A DNA stretch of 64,000 bases from Pseudoxanthomonas sp. 3HH-4 (GTDB lineage: Bacteria > Pseudomonadota > Gammaproteobacteria > Xanthomonadales > Xanthomonadaceae): assembly GCF_006716465.1 (NCBI RefSeq), contig NZ_VFPB01000004.1:1-64000 (forward strand), in the 5' to 3' direction. The position numbers were made by a program, and so were the translations under genes. The notes beneath the pieces are model-generated. The model saw only the letters and a program-made list of their open reading frames with translations, was not told the origin of the DNA and ran no database searches. Numbering within the stretch: the stretch's first letter is position 1; every line of letters begins with the position of its first letter. Of the stretch, positions 54,339-63,662 are shown piece after piece.

Positions 54339-54950
54339 CTACGGCGCATACGCCCGCTCGCGCTCTTGCTGCAACCGCTGCCGCAGGTACTGGTCGCGGG
54401 TGAGTCCGGCGGGAATCGTGGTGGCGGCCATGACCTCGGAGACGACCTGCGCTTCGCGCGCCTTGTAGGACTGGAAGCGGGGGTCGTTGCGCTGCTGCGC
54501 GGCGAAAGCGGCCATGCGCTGGTCGGCGTGAGCGCGGTAACGGTCGGCGATGGCCGCGACTTCTTCCGCCTGACGCACCGGGTCGTCGACGGTCGCTTCC
54601 ACAAGCGCAGTGCGCAGCAGCAGCGCTTCTCCCGCGGACAGGCCGTCCTCTGCCTCATAGCGGTCGATCTGTCGCGACAGCCTGCCGGCACGCTCGCTGC
54701 CCTCCACCGCCCGCAGCGAAGGGGCGCGCGCGAAGAAATCCTTCGCATCAGCCTCGAAGCGCTGGCGTTCGCGGTGCGCCTGCGCCTGTGGCGTGGCTTG
54801 CAACGACGACGGTGCCGATGAAGAGGCATCAGGCACTTCGGCCTGCGGGCGTCGTGCGTCCGACGGCATGCCCGCGGCATCGCGCTTCCACCACAGCACG
54901 GCCGCCACGAAGACCAGGCAAGGCACCAGCAGTATCAGCAGCTTCTTCAT
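54339..54950 (-). CDS. Exported helical protein, possibly a lipase-chaperone-like accessory
   Basis: 203 residues with an N-terminal membrane anchor (KLLILLVPCLVFVAAVLWW), a Pro/Ala/Ser linker and a highly charged, all-helical remainder (RFEADAKDFFARAP, QRMAAFAAQQRNDPRFQSYK, RDQYLRQRLQQERERAY). Anchor, linker and charged helices recall the membrane-bound lipase foldases (Lif), but the Lif RxxFDY signature is absent. It lies 55 bases downstream of the exported esterase-type hydrolase gene, the position expected for a dedicated helper. The function is unproven. Confidence 0.65.
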   Translation of the reverse strand: MKKLLILLVPCLVFVAAVLWWKRDAAGMPSDARRPQAEVPDASSSAPSSLQATPQAQAHRERQRFEADAKDFFARAPSLRAVEGSERAGRLSRQIDRYEAEDGLSAGEALLLRTALVEATVDDPVRQAEEVAAIADRYRAHADQRMAAFAAQQRNDPRFQSYKAREAQVVSEVMAATTIPAGLTRDQYLRQRLQQERERAYAP

Positions 54951-55005
54951 GCAGTATCCCTCGCACGCCGGGGCCGCCGCGGCAGGGCGGCCCCGGACAT
55001 CGGCC

Positions 55006-56421
55006 TCAGCCCATCAACTGGTCCACCAGCCAGTACAGGAGGTTGAAGGGCTTGGCCTTGTCGGCCTTGTCGTCCTGTTCGCTGGCATCGATCACCTTGC
55101 CCTGGCCATCGAGCACGCTGTCGATGAAGTGCTTCAGTTCCAGGTTCTGCGCCTGCACGTCGGCGTTCTTGAAATCGACGATGGTGGTGCAGTGGCTCTC
55201 GTTGAGCGCGCGGTACTGCGGGAAGTAGCCACCGACGTTGTTCAACGTGTTCAGGCGGTCGCGCAGGCGTGCGGTATCGACGTCCCAGCGTGCATGGATG
55301 CGCGCCTCCTTGGTCGCCTGGTCCGGCGCATTCGCGATGTCGGGGTAGAACCGTTCGTAGGAATAGGACGAGTAGTTGAGGTCTTTCCAGAAGTGCGTGT
55401 GGCCCAGGCGGTCGTTCACGTACTTGCTGGAGAGGGCCGGGTACAGGGTGCCGAGTTCGTTGAGATCGAACTGTGGCAGGCCGCTGGCGAGGTAGGGCAG
55501 GGGCCCGTTGGGCTGGTCCAGGCCCCAGGCGCTGCGGATCAGCGCCATCAGCGGTTGCGAGGGATAGTCCACCGGATTGCCGTTCTTCAGCGTGGGGAAG
55601 ATCGGGCCGGAGTCGTTGATCAGGAAGCTGCGCGTGGGCGCCATGTCGCGACGCAGCGGATGGTAGCTGGTCAGGCTGCCCGCACCGCCTGCGCTGCAGC
55701 CGGTGGACAGCATCTGCGTGGGCCGCGGGAGGTTGTCCTTCAACCAGCCGACCACTGCGCGCACGTTGCGTACCCCGTTGTGGTGCCAGACCAGCGGCGT
55801 GTTCTGGCCGCTCGGGTCGTTGTAGACCGCGACGCGGTCGCCGCTGTAGATGTCGCCGGTGCAGTAGGGCACGTAGACCATGTTCCAGTCCTGCGTCTTC
55901 ACCGCATCGAACGGGCTTACGCGGGTGACGAACGGGCTGACCAGGCTGGCACCGGGATTGAGCAGGCTCATGTAGTCGTCGGGGATGCCATTCGGATTGC
56001 GCGCGCCGCGGATACCGCTCTGACCGCTACAGCTGGCGTAGTCCCAGCAGGCGCCTCCCCCTTCCATGTAGATGATGGTGTTGCGCGTGTCTGCCACGCG
56101 ATTCACGAAGAACTTGAACGGCGAGCCGTCGCCGCACACCGCGCCGGTCTGCGGTGCCAGCTGGACGGTCTGCCATGCGTCGTAGCGGCCGGGCTGGAAG
56201 CCGTCATTGAATCCGGACGGATTGGCCAGCAACGGATAGGTGCCGGTGCGCTGTGCGGCGGTGACCTTGTTGTCTGCCTTGGGTGGCGAGACCAGGTTCA
56301 CCAGGGTCTGCCAGAAGCTGTAGTCGCCTTCCTCGGCTTTCAATGGCGCTGCCACCAGCAGGGTGAAGCTGGCGGCCGCCAGGACGAGGGGCAGGCGTGC
56401 GGGTCGTACGGGTGCAACCAT
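55006..56421 (-). CDS. Exported pectinacetylesterase/Notum-family serine hydrolase
   Basis: A 471-residue protein with a signal peptide (LVLAAASFTLLVAAPLKA). It has the family marks NTIIYMEGGGACWDYASC (oxyanion region with Cys), nucleophile elbow STGCSAGGAGS with Ser243, and a late His in NESHCTT, with several paired cysteines. The fold (PF03283-like) covers plant pectin acetylesterases, animal Notum and bacterial extracellular esterases or polyester depolymerases, so the substrate is uncertain. It is probably in an operon with the helical protein gene downstream. Confidence 0.8.
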   Translation of the reverse strand: MVAPVRPARLPLVLAAASFTLLVAAPLKAEEGDYSFWQTLVNLVSPPKADNKVTAAQRTGTYPLLANPSGFNDGFQPGRYDAWQTVQLAPQTGAVCGDGSPFKFFVNRVADTRNTIIYMEGGGACWDYASCSGQSGIRGARNPNGIPDDYMSLLNPGASLVSPFVTRVSPFDAVKTQDWNMVYVPYCTGDIYSGDRVAVYNDPSGQNTPLVWHHNGVRNVRAVVGWLKDNLPRPTQMLSTGCSAGGAGSLTSYHPLRRDMAPTRSFLINDSGPIFPTLKNGNPVDYPSQPLMALIRSAWGLDQPNGPLPYLASGLPQFDLNELGTLYPALSSKYVNDRLGHTHFWKDLNYSSYSYERFYPDIANAPDQATKEARIHARWDVDTARLRDRLNTLNNVGGYFPQYRALNESHCTTIVDFKNADVQAQNLELKHFIDSVLDGQGKVIDASEQDDKADKAKPFNLLYWLVDQLMG

Positions 56422-56799
56422 GATCGGATCCTCCGGCGAGAGTCAGGTGGACGTTCAACGGGATGGACTGCCTTGGCGTGCGGCACGCGTGGGGGCGACG
56501 ACCGTACAGGGGCGGATGGTGGGACGCCCGTCCCGCGACGGGATTAAGTCCATGTGATGGCGCCGGCTTTGGCTGCCGCGGCCCCCGACATTGGCCGCGA
56601 TACCCCCCTTCGTATGCCGCGCGGCCGGCCAGGTAAACGGAGGGATCCCGCGTCGCAGCACGTACATGCGGCGTTGTACCGGCGTGCGCTATCGCGGCCG
56701 GCAACGGATCGTTGCGGGCAGGCGCCTTGTCGCCCGGCGCCCGTGGATCGAACATGCCGACACCCGCCGCGGAACGCGGCGTGGACTCCGGGGATGGCA
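56422..56799. other. 378-base intergenic region without a gene
   Basis: This divergent region lies between the esterase-type hydrolase and the DedA-rhodanese gene. Reading both strands, I see only short frames lacking ribosome sites and without protein-like composition, and no strong hairpin or repeat. It presumably carries the promoters of the two flanking genes. Confidence 0.5.
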
Positions 56800-57741
56800 A
56801 TGCAGGAACTGGTCGACCGATACGGCGTGCTGCTGGTGTTCGCCAATGTGCTAGCGCTGTCGCTCGGGCTGCCTGTGCCTGCCATGCCGACCTTGATCCT
56901 CGTCGGCGCCGGCCTGGCGTTGCAGCCGGAGACGATGTGGCTGCCGCTGCTGGGCGTGCTGGCCGTCTCCGTGCTGGCCAGCCTGATCGGCGATGGCGTC
57001 TGGTTCTACGCGGGCCGCCGCTACGGCAACCGAACCCTGCAGTCGCTGTGCCGGCTGTCGCTGTCGCGCGACACCTGCATGAAGCGCACCGAGCGCTTCT
57101 ACGGCCGTTTCGGCATCCGCATCCTGTCGGTGGCGAAGTTCATCCCGGGGTTGTCGATGGTGTCCGTGCCGCTGGCGGGCGCCATGCAGGTGCGGTTGCC
57201 GCCGTTCCTGCGCTATGACGGACTGGGTGCGACGCTGTGGGCCGCACTGGGTCTGGGGTTGGGCGTGGTGTTCGCTCCCCAGGTGGAAACGGTCATCGAC
57301 ACGTTGTCGCAGCTGGGTACCGGTGCAGGCGTGGTCATCGGCGCGCTGCTCGCGGCCTATGTGGGCTGGCGCTGGTGGCGTCGGCGTTCGCTGTTGAGGT
57401 CGCTGGAAGCGGCGCGGATCGATCCGCCGGAACTGGAGGCACTGGTCCAGGCGGGCCCGCCGCCGGTGGTGTTCGACATCCGTGCACCCGGTTTCCGTGA
57501 CGTGGACCCCTACGTCATTCCGGGCGCGGTGTTCGCGGACGAACGCCAGCTCGACGTCATCCTGGCCACGTATCCGCGCGAGGGGAAGATCGTCATCTAC
57601 TGCGCTTGTCCCGACGAGGTGTCGGCCGCGTGGATGGCGGCCAAGCTGCGCAAAGCAGGCTTCCGCGATGTGGTGCCGCTGCGGGGCGGTATCGATGCCT
57701 GGAGGAGCGCGGGCTACCGGGTGGAGCGCATCGGCGGCTGA
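56800..57741 (+). CDS. DedA-family membrane protein fused to a rhodanese domain
   Basis: 313 residues: an N-terminal DedA/SNARE-associated domain (residues about 1-195) with FANVLALSLGLPVPAMPTL, GRRYGNRTLQSLCRLS, ERFYGRFGIRILSVAKFIPG and several membrane segments. A cytoplasmic rhodanese domain (about 220-310) follows, with PVVFDIRAPG and active-site Cys268 in YCACPDEVSA. DedA proteins are polyprenyl-phosphate or phospholipid translocases; the rhodanese part would handle sulfane sulfur or act as a sensor. The ATG at 56800 is spaced from GGGGA; one at 56794 is also possible. Confidence 0.88.
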   Translation: MQELVDRYGVLLVFANVLALSLGLPVPAMPTLILVGAGLALQPETMWLPLLGVLAVSVLASLIGDGVWFYAGRRYGNRTLQSLCRLSLSRDTCMKRTERFYGRFGIRILSVAKFIPGLSMVSVPLAGAMQVRLPPFLRYDGLGATLWAALGLGLGVVFAPQVETVIDTLSQLGTGAGVVIGALLAAYVGWRWWRRRSLLRSLEAARIDPPELEALVQAGPPPVVFDIRAPGFRDVDPYVIPGAVFADERQLDVILATYPREGKIVIYCACPDEVSAAWMAAKLRKAGFRDVVPLRGGIDAWRSAGYRVERIGG

Positions 57742-57756
57742 GCCTGCACGCCGGGA

Positions 57757-58653
57757 TCAGTGCTCGATGCACACCCGGTTGCGGCCTTCGCTCTTGGCGC
57801 GGTACAGCGCCGCGTCGGCGGCGGCCATCATGCGGCTCACGGTGTCGCGATCAGGCGTCAGCGCGGCGATGCCGATGCTGACGGTGATCCGCTGGGCTTC
57901 ACCACCGGGCCGGAACACAACCGCCTCCACCGCCTCGCGCAGACGCTCGGCGAAGCCGTAGGCGGCCTCGGGCCCGCACTCGGGCAGCAGCACGGCGAAC
58001 TCCTCGCCGCCGATCCGCGCCGCGGCGTCGTCGTTGCGCACGTGCCGGCGCACGAGGGTGGCGATCTGCTTCAGCACGAGGTCGCCGGAGATGTGGCCGT
58101 AGCGGTCGTTGATCGGCTTGAACAGGTCCACGTCGATGATGCACATCGTCAACGCGCGCTGGTGCCGCATGGCGCGCGCGATTTCCTTCTCCACCGTTTC
58201 GATGAAGTGACGGCGGTTGTACATCTCCGTCAGGGCATCGTGGGTGGCGAGCTGGTAGATCTCCTCGTGGTAGCGCGCTTCCACGCTGCTGTGGCTGATG
58301 AACTTGAGGATGCTTTCGCCCAGCGTGATGTGGTCGCCGTCCACCAGCGCAGCCTCGGTCACCGGCAAGTCGTTGAGCCGGGTGGTGTTGGTGGCGCCGA
58401 GATCGCGGACCCAGTAGGTGTCGCCGTCGCGCCAGATCTCGCAATGCACGCGCGAGACGCTGTTGTGCGGGATATGCAGGTCGGTTTCCTGCGAACGCCC
58501 CACGCGTACCGGTTGGACATCGATGTCCGCGCGCCGCCCCAGGCCCTCGCCGTGGATTACCACGACGCACGCCGAACGCGGCGCGTGCGGACGCGGGCCA
58601 TCGCTCAGGATGGTCCGTTGCGTGGTGGGCGGATCGTGGAAATCCCGGGACAT
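57757..58653 (-). CDS. FHA-GGDEF diguanylate cyclase
   Basis: A 298-residue cytoplasmic protein. The FHA domain (about 45-120) has VRVGRSQETDLHIPHNSVSRVHCEI and GATNTTRLND, the residues that bind phosphothreonine peptides. The GGDEF domain (about 135-298) has an intact GGEEF at 215-219 and the inhibitory site RNDD five residues before it. It should make c-di-GMP with product inhibition. The ATG at 58653 was preferred to a TTG at 58704. It is divergent, 95 bases away, from a Ser/Thr kinase that could phosphorylate its ligand. Confidence 0.92.
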   Translation of the reverse strand: MSRDFHDPPTTQRTILSDGPRPHAPRSACVVVIHGEGLGRRADIDVQPVRVGRSQETDLHIPHNSVSRVHCEIWRDGDTYWVRDLGATNTTRLNDLPVTEAALVDGDHITLGESILKFISHSSVEARYHEEIYQLATHDALTEMYNRRHFIETVEKEIARAMRHQRALTMCIIDVDLFKPINDRYGHISGDLVLKQIATLVRRHVRNDDAAARIGGEEFAVLLPECGPEAAYGFAERLREAVEAVVFRPGGEAQRITVSIGIAALTPDRDTVSRMMAAADAALYRAKSEGRNRVCIEH

Positions 58654-58748
58654 GCGTGTGCTGCTGGCAGGTGCGGGTCCGAGTGTAACGGATCGGTCGG
58701 TCAACTCACGCTTCCGCTACCATGGCCGGGCGCACCGGGGACAGTGGC

Positions 58749-61469
58749 ATGACATCGCAACCTTACGACGACCTCGCACCCACCGAGAGCCTGGCCACGC
58801 GCCTGCAGGACGCAGCCATCGCACCCGACGGGACGCTCGCGCCGGGCGCCCGGCTGGGACGCTACCGCATCGAAGGCCTGCTGGGCCGGGGTGGCATGGG
58901 CGAGGTCTACCGCGCGGCGCAACTGGAACCGGTCCGCCGCGAGGTGGCGTTGAAGCTGATGCGCGCGCAACGCCTTCAGGCGCGCCATCTGGCGTACTTC
59001 GAAGTGGAGCGGCAGGTGCTCGCGCAGATGCGCCACCCGGCGATCGCGCAGATCTACGACGCCGGCGCGACCGAAGAAGGCTTCCCGTTCTTCGCGATGG
59101 AGCTGATCGAAGGCACCCCCATCACGCGCTACTGCCGCGACCAGCGCCTGTCGCTGGACGCCCGCGTCGCGCTGCTGATCCGCGTATGCGAGGGCGTGCA
59201 GCACGCGCACCACAAGGGCGTGGTGCATCGCGACCTCAAGCCCGGCAACCTGCTGGTGGATACGCTGGATGGCAGGCCGGTGCCGAAGATCATCGATTTC
59301 GGCATCGCGACCACCGCGTCGCTGGCGGGCGATGCCGTGCTGGAGCGCGCGGGCACCCCGGAGTACATGAGCCCCGAGCAAGCGCAGGGCGATCCACGCG
59401 AAGTGGATACGCGCAGCGATGTGTATTCGCTCGGCGTGGTGCTGTGCGAACTGGTGACCGGCGTGCGGCCGGAAGCCGTGGGCGAGACCTGGTCCGCGGA
59501 GACGGCCACGGCCATCGCGCCGTCGTCCCGCTTGGCGGGATTGCCGGCCGAACAGGCACGCGAGATGGCACAGGAGCGGGGTCTTTCGCTCGCGCGGATG
59601 CGCGATCGCCTGCGCGGCGACCTGGACTGGATCGTGCTGAAGGCCATGCAGCACGAGCGCGACGCCCGCTACGATTCGGCTGCGGCCCTGGCCGACGATC
59701 TGCAGCGTTACCTGGATGACCGGGTGGTCTCCGCGGTGCCCGCCAGCCGTGGCTACGTGTGGCGCAAGTTCCTGCGCCGCCACCGCGCCGCTGCCGTCGC
59801 GACCGGTGTAGCGCTGGTGGCGCTGCTGGGCGGTCTTGGGCTGTCGCTGTATGGCCTGCAGCAAGCGCAAACGCAGCGCAGCGCCGCGGAGGCCCGCAGC
59901 GCGGAACTGGAGAAGGTGGCGGCATTCCAGCAGTCGATGCTGGAAGGGATCGATATCGAGACCATGGGCGTGGGCCTGTCGGAGGGCCTGGTCCGGCAGG
60001 TTGGCAGCCTCGATCCGTCGGCGGCCGAGGCCTTCGGTGCCACGCTGGCGAAGACCAGTACCGGCGATCTGGCGCGCGACCTCGTGGACCGGCAGTTGCT
60101 GTCGAACGCCGAGGATGCGATCGCCCGTGATTTCGCCGACCAGCCCGACGTGGCGGCCAGCCTGCGCGAGTCGGTGGGGCACGTGTACGCCGCCATCGGC
60201 CGCCATGACAAGGCGGCGACGCACTTCGCGCATGTGGCGGACTACCGCAGCAAGGTGCTGGGCGAAGGTGCACAGGAAACCCTGCGCGCTCGGCGTGACC
60301 AGGTGCAGGCGCTGCTGGAAGGCGCCCATGTCGACCAGGCGGAGACGGTGTTGCAGAAGGCGCTGCCGCGCGCGTTCGCATTGCCGGTCAACGACCGCGT
60401 GCGGGTGAAGCTGGAACTCGCGCAGGCGCAGGTGATCTCCGCGCGTGGCGACCGGCCGCGCGCGAAGGGCGTGGTGAAGGCCGTGCAGGAGCGCCTGCTC
60501 GCCAGCGTGGGCGAGGGCGACCCGGCGACGCTGGAAGCCACCAACGACCTTGCCGCCGTGCAGCGCAACCTGGGCGAACTGCCCGAGGCGCGCGCCAACA
60601 TGGAGAAGGTGGTCCGGTTGCGCACGGCCACGTTGGGTGCTGACCACGAGGAAACGCTTTCGGCGATGGGCAACCTCGCGGTCCTGCGCATCATGAATCG
60701 CGAAAAGGATGCCGCCATCGCGATGCAGCGGGACCTGACCGGACGCTACACGCGCAAGCTGGGCAGCGAACACCCGGTCACCCTGCAGGCGCGCAGCACG
60801 CTGGCCACGATGATGGTCGACGCAGGCCAGGCCGATGAAGCGCTGCCCCTGCTGAAGGACGCGCTGGCCGCACGCGAACGCGTGCTGGGCCGTGATCATC
60901 CGCAGACCGTTCGCACGCGCCTCAACCTGGCGACCGCGCATGCGCGCCTGAAGGACTACGCCGCCGCGTTGCCGCTCGAGGAGCAGGTGATCACTGTGCG
61001 CAGTCGCGTGCTGGGACCATCGCACCCGGACACGCTGTCGATCCTGGTCAATCATGCCGGCACGCTGCTCAACGCGAAGCAACCCGAAGCCGCGTTGCGC
61101 CTGCTCGGCGACATCCAGCCGCTGGCGGTGAAGGTGCTGGGCGACAAGCACCCGCAAGCACAGCTGACGATGGTCATCCGCGCGGAAGCGTTGCGTATCA
61201 CCGGGCGTACGCGCGAGGCGCTGGCGGAGTACCAGACGTTGTTCGACCTGCGCCGGGCGGTACTGGGCGAGACGCACGTCGAGACGCGCACGGCGGCCTG
61301 GAACCTGATCGACACCTACCGTGAACTGGGGCGGGGCGGCGAGGCCGACGCGCTGCACAGCCAGTACATCGCGCCGTTGCTGGCGGCGGACCCGGGCACG
61401 CTGGGCGACGCCGACGCCGAATTCGTCAGCCGTTATCGCGAAGGAAAGCGGCCCGGCAAGCAGACCTGA
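58749..61469 (+). CDS. Ser/Thr protein kinase with C-terminal TPR repeats
   Basis: A 906-residue Hanks-type kinase. The kinase domain (about 40-330) has G-loop GRGGMGEV (46-53), Lys69 (VALKLM), catalytic HRDLKPGN (Asp162), DFG at 183-185 and SPEQAQGDPREVDTRSDVYSLG; all key residues are present. One membrane segment (about 347-366, TGVALVALLGGLGLSLYGL) leads to a periplasmic part of about 500 residues made of TPR-like helices (LEATNDLAAVQRNLGELPEAR, RTRLNLATAHARLKDYAAAL). GGGGACAG precedes the ATG. It is divergent from the FHA-GGDEF gene. Confidence 0.93.
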   Translation: MTSQPYDDLAPTESLATRLQDAAIAPDGTLAPGARLGRYRIEGLLGRGGMGEVYRAAQLEPVRREVALKLMRAQRLQARHLAYFEVERQVLAQMRHPAIAQIYDAGATEEGFPFFAMELIEGTPITRYCRDQRLSLDARVALLIRVCEGVQHAHHKGVVHRDLKPGNLLVDTLDGRPVPKIIDFGIATTASLAGDAVLERAGTPEYMSPEQAQGDPREVDTRSDVYSLGVVLCELVTGVRPEAVGETWSAETATAIAPSSRLAGLPAEQAREMAQERGLSLARMRDRLRGDLDWIVLKAMQHERDARYDSAAALADDLQRYLDDRVVSAVPASRGYVWRKFLRRHRAAAVATGVALVALLGGLGLSLYGLQQAQTQRSAAEARSAELEKVAAFQQSMLEGIDIETMGVGLSEGLVRQVGSLDPSAAEAFGATLAKTSTGDLARDLVDRQLLSNAEDAIARDFADQPDVAASLRESVGHVYAAIGRHDKAATHFAHVADYRSKVLGEGAQETLRARRDQVQALLEGAHVDQAETVLQKALPRAFALPVNDRVRVKLELAQAQVISARGDRPRAKGVVKAVQERLLASVGEGDPATLEATNDLAAVQRNLGELPEARANMEKVVRLRTATLGADHEETLSAMGNLAVLRIMNREKDAAIAMQRDLTGRYTRKLGSEHPVTLQARSTLATMMVDAGQADEALPLLKDALAARERVLGRDHPQTVRTRLNLATAHARLKDYAAALPLEEQVITVRSRVLGPSHPDTLSILVNHAGTLLNAKQPEAALRLLGDIQPLAVKVLGDKHPQAQLTMVIRAEALRITGRTREALAEYQTLFDLRRAVLGETHVETRTAAWNLIDTYRELGRGGEADALHSQYIAPLLAADPGTLGDADAEFVSRYREGKRPGKQT

Positions 61470-61473
61470 GAAC

Positions 61474-61494
61474 GCCCGGCCTCACTCGCCGGGC
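61474..61494. terminator. Bidirectional hairpin between convergent genes
   Basis: GCCCGGC and GCCGGGC arms (7 base pairs) around a 7-base loop sit between the kinase stop and the last codons of the convergent transporter gene. The T runs on either side are weak. Confidence 0.4.
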
Positions 61495-62390
61495 TTGGCC
61501 GCCGAGCTGGAGGCTTCGGACGCCGCGCGGCGCGACAGCACGGCTTCGCGATGGGCGATGTAGGCGTTGGCGCCGAAGATGATGCCGGCGCCGAGCAGCG
61601 TCCACGTGTCCAGTGTCTCGTCGAACAGCAGCCAGCCGAACACCGCAACGACCGGCAGCTGCATGAAGCTGATCGGCGTCAGCGCGGAGACTTCGCCCAG
61701 TTTCAACGCGCGCGTCCACAGCATGTGGCCGCCGGTGCCGAGTACGCCGGCCGCGACCACCCATACCCAGGTGATGCCCTGCGGCCATTCCCACACCGCC
61801 AGCGCAGGCAGCAGCGACATCGGCACCCACAGCAGCGTGGTGTAGATGACGATGCGGTCGGCCGGTTCGGTGTGCGAGAGCTGCTTGATCTGGATCGCCA
61901 CCAGCGCGCTCATCACGGCCGCCAGCACGGCGATCAGCGCATCCGCCGTGAATGCCGAGGTGCCCGGCCGCACGATCACCAGCACGCCGATGAAGCCGAG
62001 CACCACCGCCGTCCAGCGACGCGCGCGCACCTGCTCGTTGAGCATCGCGGCGGCGGCGATGGTGACGAACAGCGGTGTGGAATAGGACAGCGAGACTGCC
62101 TGTGCCAACGGCAGGTGACCGATGGCCCAGAAGCCGGCCAGCATCGAGCAGATGCCGATCATGCAGCGGAACAGGTAGCGCGGGAACTGGGTGGTCTTCA
62201 GGAATCCGGGGCCATGGCGCAGGATCAGCGGGGCCGCCGCGAGCAGCCCGAAAAAGTTGCGGAAGAACGCGATCTCGAACGTGTGCAGCGTGGCCGAGGC
62301 CAGGCGGATCGCCACCACCATCAGCGCGAAGAACACCGTGCTGCCCAGCATCAGCACGGCGGCGCGGTAGTGGGAGGGCAGGGTGGGCAT
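61482..62390 (-). CDS. EamA/DMT-superfamily transporter
   Basis: A 302-residue protein with ten predicted membrane helices in two EamA repeats (RAAVLMLGSTVFFALMVVAIRLA; LIAVLAAVMSALVAIQIKQL). The first repeat shows the EIAFFRNFFGLL motif and the second LTPISFMQLPVVAVFGWLLFDE. Members export or import amino acids, sugars or nucleosides; the substrate is unknown. The end overlaps the hairpin at 61474, and a repeat-rich gap separates it from murB upstream. Confidence 0.88.
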   Translation of the reverse strand: MPTLPSHYRAAVLMLGSTVFFALMVVAIRLASATLHTFEIAFFRNFFGLLAAAPLILRHGPGFLKTTQFPRYLFRCMIGICSMLAGFWAIGHLPLAQAVSLSYSTPLFVTIAAAAMLNEQVRARRWTAVVLGFIGVLVIVRPGTSAFTADALIAVLAAVMSALVAIQIKQLSHTEPADRIVIYTTLLWVPMSLLPALAVWEWPQGITWVWVVAAGVLGTGGHMLWTRALKLGEVSALTPISFMQLPVVAVFGWLLFDETLDTWTLLGAGIIFGANAYIAHREAVLSRRAASEASSSAAKPGE

Positions 62391-62408
62391 CAGCAGCCGG
62401 GACCGGCC

Positions 62409-62584
62409 CCTTCCCCCGCGTGCGGGGGAAGGATGGGATGGGGGCGAACGAAGTCACGGACGTCGAGCCCACCGCTGATCCGTGGCGATATGACAAGGCG
62501 CGGCGACCGAAACCGTCGCGCGAGCAGGAGGAGACGGGCTCCGGTCGGCCCGCACCCCGGCCCTCCCGCGTGAACGGGGGAGGG
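62409..62584. repeat. Repeat element with terminal hairpins between murB and the EamA gene
   Basis: A stem CCTTCCCCCGC/GCGGGGGAAGG (62409-62432) at one end and CCCTCCC/GGGAGGG (62561-62584) at the other flank about 130 bases without a reading frame of interest. The layout (a C/G-rich hairpin at each end, with GGATGGGATGGGGG inside the left one) resembles the element between lepA and lepB, so both are likely members of one dispersed family. Confidence 0.5.
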
Positions 62585-62621
62585 GGCAGTACCCGGGCCG
62601 TTGAAGCGCATCATCCCGGGA

Positions 62622-63662
62622 CTACCAGGTCGCCCCGATGAGCTTAGGTTCCGGCTCGATGGCCACGCCGAAGCGCGCCTGTACCGACGCGGCGATTTTC
62701 CTTGCCAGCGCCAGCAACTGCGCACCGGTCGCCGCGCCATGGTTGACCAGCACCAGTGCGTGCGCGGCGGACACGCCGGCATCGCCATCGCGATGTCCCT
62801 TCCAGCCACAGGCTTCGATCATCCAGGCCGCCGACAGCTTGCGGTTGTGTCCGGCATCGCCACGGAACACGGGCAGGGTGGGGTAATCGACAAGCAGTGC
62901 TTCTGCCTGCGCCTGCGACACGATGGGGTTCTTGAAGAAGCTGCCTGCGTTGCCGACCACGGCCGGATCGGGCAGCTTGCGGCGCCGGATGCGGACTACG
63001 GCATCGCCCACGTCGCGTGCGGTCGGCGCGGGAATGCCCATCGCGCCGAGTTCCTCACGGATGCCGGCGTAGTCCAGGCGCAGGGACGGCGTGCGCGGCA
63101 GCAGGAATTCGACCGCCGTCACCAGGTAGCGATCAGGCGCGTGCTTGAACACGCTGTCGCGGTAGGCAAAGGCGCAGGCTTCGCGGTCCAGCCGCACGCG
63201 CACGCCATGGTGGCGATCGAAGGCCTCGACGATATCGATGAACTCGCCGACTTCGGTGCCGTAGGCGCCGATGTTCTGGATGGGCGACGCGCCTGCGGTG
63301 CCCGGGATCAGTGCCAGGTTCTCCAACCCGCACAGGCCCTGTTCCAGCGTCCACATCACCAGCGGATGCCACGGCACCCCGGCATCTGCGCGCACGCGTG
63401 CGCGCTCGCCATCGTCGGACACGATGCCGGTCGAACGGGTGGCGAGGCTGATCACCGCGCCCGGCGCATCGCCCGCGAACAGCAGGTTGCTGCCGCCACC
63501 GATCACCAGCGTTTCCGCATCGGAGACCTGCGGCAGCGCAAGCACCTCTTCCAGCGCGGCGACATCGTCCACTTCAACCAGCCACGGCGCCGCCGCAGGC
63601 ACGCCGAACGTGTTGCGGTCACGCAATGACGCGTTCGCGGTGACGCGGTACCCGGTAGTCAT
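62622..63662 (-). CDS. murB: UDP-N-acetylenolpyruvoylglucosamine reductase
   Basis: A 346-residue type I MurB: FAD-binding segment ([34 protein letters not shown]), YRDSVFK, and the catalytic Ser in [10 protein letters not shown]. It reduces UDP-GlcNAc-enolpyruvate to UDP-MurNAc in peptidoglycan synthesis. The ATG at 63662 overlaps the stop of pyrD (ATGA), so the two are coupled; the longer upstream frame lies inside pyrD and is rejected. Confidence 0.95.
   Translation of the reverse strand: MTTGYRVTANASLRDRNTFGVPAAAPWLVEVDDVAALEEVLALPQVSDAETLVIGGGSNLLFAGDAPGAVISLATRSTGIVSDDGERARVRADAGVPWHPLVMWTLEQGLCGLENLALIPGTAGASPIQNIGAYGTEVGEFIDIVEAFDRHHGVRVRLDREACAFAYRDSVFKHAPDRYLVTAVEFLLPRTPSLRLDYAGIREELGAMGIPAPTARDVGDAVVRIRRRKLPDPAVVGNAGSFFKNPIVSQAQAEALLVDYPTLPVFRGDAGHNRKLSAAWMIEACGWKGHRDGDAGVSAAHALVLVNHGAATGAQLLALARKIAASVQARFGVAIEPEPKLIGATW

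Noticed and set aside
58701-61358. Very long open frame antisense to the Ser/Thr kinase gene
   Set aside because: It mirrors the kinase codons, is rich in Arg, His and Gln, and has no domain; a by-product of high GC content.
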